Source: JBEKTY01 sp049515555 (GTDB taxonomy: Bacteria; Planctomycetota; Planctomycetia; Pirellulales; Thermoguttaceae). Taken from it: 39,260 bases of DNA. Of the stretch, positions 38,989 through 39,260 are shown in pieces. The stretch is from contig JBEKTY010000069.1 in the NCBI GenBank assembly GCA_049515555.1, positions 1-39,260 on the forward strand, written 5' to 3'. A program made the position numbers and the translations under genes. The stretch's first letter is position 1, and every line of letters starts with the position of its first letter. The notes below the pieces were generated by a model that saw nothing but the letters and a program-made list of their open reading frames with translations, was not told where the DNA came from and did no database searches.

Positions 38989-39096
38989 CACGGCGCACGG
39001 ACAGGCAGTCATACTGAATTTTGAAAGTCTGGCCGTGCGCCGTGAATGCGTGGGGTCCGTAACGGGGTCAGACTTTCAAAATTCAGTTTGATTGCC
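38989..39096. repeat. Nested inverted repeats, CTGAATTTTGAAAGTCTG family
   Basis: Arms 39004-39034 and 39066-39096 (both with ACTGAATTTTGAAAGTCTG, in opposite orientation) pair with about three mismatches. A second, interleaved pair, CACGGCGCACGG (38989-39000) and CCGTGCGCCGTG (39033-39044), is perfect. The right arm matches the repeat that ends the left-edge gene at 92-123 and 203-234. From 39097 to 39260 no gene or structure is seen. Confidence 0.9.
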
Positions 39097-39260
39097 GATC
39101 TTGGTCCATCGGGTCCATCGGGCGGGCCCGGAAACGGAGGGCAAAAGGGTAGAGTCGAGAGGTGGCGCGGTGGGGTAGGCTTCGGCATAATCTGTTTCGG
39201 GGTTTCCCCGTTTGGGTCTCAATAGCCGCATGCCGTGCTCCGTTTCCACCTCCCGCTCAT

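Noticed and set aside
38611..39024. 137-codon open frame
   Set aside because: It is composed of the tandem repeats at 38673-38732 and flanking repeat pieces; no ribosome binding site.

Overview
The window looks like a GC-rich chromosomal stretch from a planctomycete, probably of the Pirellulales type. This is inferred from gene content and not from any marker gene. The signs are a Hanks-type kinase with a long N-terminal region and a C-terminal receiver-like domain, many Sec or Tat secreted proteins of unknown function, a DUF5107-TPR protein, a Gfo/Idh/MocA oxidoreductase with a Tat signal, a PQQ-like propeller, WG repeats, and abundant hairpin-forming intergenic repeats. No rRNA, tRNA, CRISPR array, transposase, integrase or phage gene was recognised.

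Layout. 1-1275: the 3' end of an unidentified gene with its tail duplicated, three abutting heptamer arrays, a small membrane protein and a paired repeat. 1224-1616: a consensus promoter, a 61-codon leader ORF and csrA. 1546-4348 (minus): an O-antigen/teichoate-type ABC exporter (permease, then ATPase) and a GT2 glycosyltransferase. 4636-6833 (minus): a small membrane protein and a DUF47-PiT phosphate pair. 7237-15319 (plus): secreted DUF5107-TPR protein, secreted BNR-repeat propeller, Tat oxidoreductase, tiny membrane protein, secreted LamG-like protein. 15218-28391 (minus): PQQ-like propeller, two secreted TIM-barrel-like proteins, HpcH/HpaI aldolase, APC permease, a 25-codon ORF, a clan GH-A-like glycosidase, two helical-toroid-like proteins and a WG-repeat protein. 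28786-30591 (plus): a tail-anchored protein and a stomatin-like SPFH protein. 30700-33564 (minus): a 954-residue secreted protein. 33846-36239 (plus): a small coiled-coil protein, a kinase with a degenerate receiver, and thioredoxin. 36648-38509 (plus): a coiled-coil protein overlapping a lipid A-type acyltransferase. 38510-39260: repeats only.

How the genes may work together. The middle two thirds reads as a carbohydrate or glycan utilisation locus: secreted glycosidase-like and toroid proteins, a Tat-exported sugar oxidoreductase, an aldolase of the class that cleaves 2-keto-3-deoxy sugar acids, and a permease. The substrate cannot be read from sequence. The left end is a surface-polysaccharide export module beside an RNA-binding regulator.

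The most unusual layer is the repeats. At least six families of paired or hairpin elements, plus short tandem arrays of strict 7- or 8-nt period, fill almost every intergenic space. In at least three genes they lie inside the reading frame without breaking it, and in two more a repeat supplies the stop codon. The best candidates for something undescribed are this repeat system, a 25-codon ORF with a strong ribosome binding site coupled between a glycosidase and a permease, and the tail-anchored/SPFH pair.
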